Positions 38,535-39,139 of a stretch of 39,139 nucleotides of DNA are shown here, piece by piece. This DNA comes from an uncultured Actinomycetes bacterium (GTDB lineage: Bacteria > Actinomycetota > Actinomycetes > Nanopelagicales > Nanopelagicaceae), in assembly GCA_903891755.1 (NCBI GenBank), contig CAITFY010000022.1, positions 1-39,139 on the forward strand, in the 5' to 3' direction. The translations under genes and the position numbers were made by a program. The notes beneath the pieces were generated by a model, which made no database searches, was not told the origin of the DNA, and was given only the letters and a program-made list of their open reading frames with translations. The stretch's first letter is position 1, and the number at the start of each line of letters is the position of its first letter.

Positions 38535-39139
38535 TAGTGGACGGTATCCAAAACTCCAGCTTCTGGGGTAGAAATCTGGTTTGGATTAATACGCTTACGG
38601 AAGACCCAATATGACCAGCCCTGATAGAGCAAGACGATTGGGGTTAAGACCACTGCAACCCAAGTCATAACGCCCAAGGTGTAGTGAGTACTTGAAGCGT
38701 TAAAGATTGTGAGGCCAGGACCACCGGCGGTGATATTTGGCATCACATTTGGATAGAGACCAGTGAAGAGGGTGATTACCACCGCGGCTGTTGCAATTGC
38801 GGAGAATAGGAAGGCATAACCTTCACGCCCCCTGGCATTTGAAGCCAGAGCAGTCAACCAGGCAACAACAACAACGACTGATCCTGCGATGACGCCACCC
38901 TTAGAGGTAAGTCCCAACATCGTCCAACCCAAGAAGAGCACAGCGAGAAGAGCTGTAACTAGTCCGACGCGTTGACCGAGTTTGTTGGCACGAACTCGAA
39001 TCTCGCCTTCGGTCTTGAGTGCCAAGAAAAATGCACCATGAGAGACGAAGAGTGAGAGTGTCGTGAGGCCTCCGAGAAGTGCATATGGATTTAGCAAGTT
39101 CCAGAAGCCACCGCTGTATTGAATATATCCAGCGGAGAC
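38534..39139 (-). CDS. cydB: Cytochrome bd oxidase subunit II (partial; 5' end outside the window)
   Basis: The last 201 residues of CydB, out of roughly 340 usual for the family. The reading frame stays open to the window edge and the first visible residues (GYIQYSGGFWNLLNPYALLGGL) are interior CydB sequence, so the TTG at 39097 is not the start. About five membrane helices are visible, ending in a short tail with EAGVLDTVH. CydAB reduces oxygen with quinol at low oxygen tension. The stop overlaps the cydD start by one base; cydA should lie just beyond the window. Confidence 0.9.
   Translation of the reverse strand, partial: VSAGYIQYSGGFWNLLNPYALLGGLTTLSLFVSHGAFFLALKTEGEIRVRANKLGQRVGLVTALLAVLFLGWTMLGLTSKGGVIAGSVVVVVAWLTALASNARGREGYAFLFSAIATAAVVITLFTGLYPNVMPNITAGGPGLTIFNASSTHYTLGVMTWVAVVLTPIVLLYQGWSYWVFRKRINPNQISTPEAGVLDTVH

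Overview
The window looks like an ordinary chromosomal segment of a small-genome, moderate-GC actinobacterium. The evidence is gene order. ponA, a GT87 mannosyltransferase-like gene, rpsF, ssb, rpsR, rplI and dnaB follow the order known from Mycobacterium and Streptomyces, and so do crgA, trpG/pabA, pknB, pstP and tRNA-Leu(CAG). Other actinobacterial marks are CrgA, a PASTA kinase PknB, a Dcd of the Mycobacterium tuberculosis type, and an Sdh1-like succinate dehydrogenase. Very short intergenic distances and GC near one half (judged by eye) suggest a streamlined lineage such as the freshwater Nanopelagicales; that placement is inference. Both syntenic blocks lie near oriC in relatives, so this segment may too. 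No IS element, prophage or CRISPR was seen, and no stretch over 300 bases lacks a gene.

Layout. 1-6674: cell-wall and replication/ribosome block, with a structured rpsF leader that hides its own ribosome binding site, and a terminator after rplI. 6689-8778: mini beta-carbonic anhydrase and a DMT transporter, divergent from dcd. 8804-11407: lemA-htpX-sco1-copC, facing a two-component system (11391-13621). 13787-17178: crgA, pabA/trpG, pknB, pstP and tRNA-Leu, with pknA, pbpA, rodA and the FHA genes absent. 17206-20123: pheA, serS and a HAD phosphatase that appears to start at ATT. 20130-20998: an SDR and tRNA-Ser(TGA). 21100-25647: succinate dehydrogenase, a small membrane protein and two CrcB fluoride channels. 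25644-33294: an X-Pro aminopeptidase and a complete 4-hydroxyproline-to-2-oxoglutarate pathway. 33350-35299: Gfo/Idh oxidoreductase and aldo/keto reductase. 35320-39139: cydC, cydD and the 3' part of cydB (runs off the window).

How the genes work together. Hydroxyproline, possibly released from proline-rich peptides by the aminopeptidase, can be epimerised, oxidised by a three-subunit dehydrogenase, deaminated and oxidised to 2-oxoglutarate, which enters the TCA cycle next to succinate dehydrogenase. Respiration is also served by cytochrome bd and its CydDC exporter, and by the Sco1/CopC copper proteins.

The strongest pattern is regulatory. Thirteen gene starts carry a TANNNT hexamer exactly 6 or 7 bases before the start codon and lack a Shine-Dalgarno sequence, as expected for leaderless transcripts. 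It fixes several start codons and exposes a back-to-back promoter pair between the aminopeptidase and the semialdehyde dehydrogenase. A second striking element is a perfect 14-bp hairpin followed by TTTTATTTT, an intrinsic terminator written inside the first codons of cydD.
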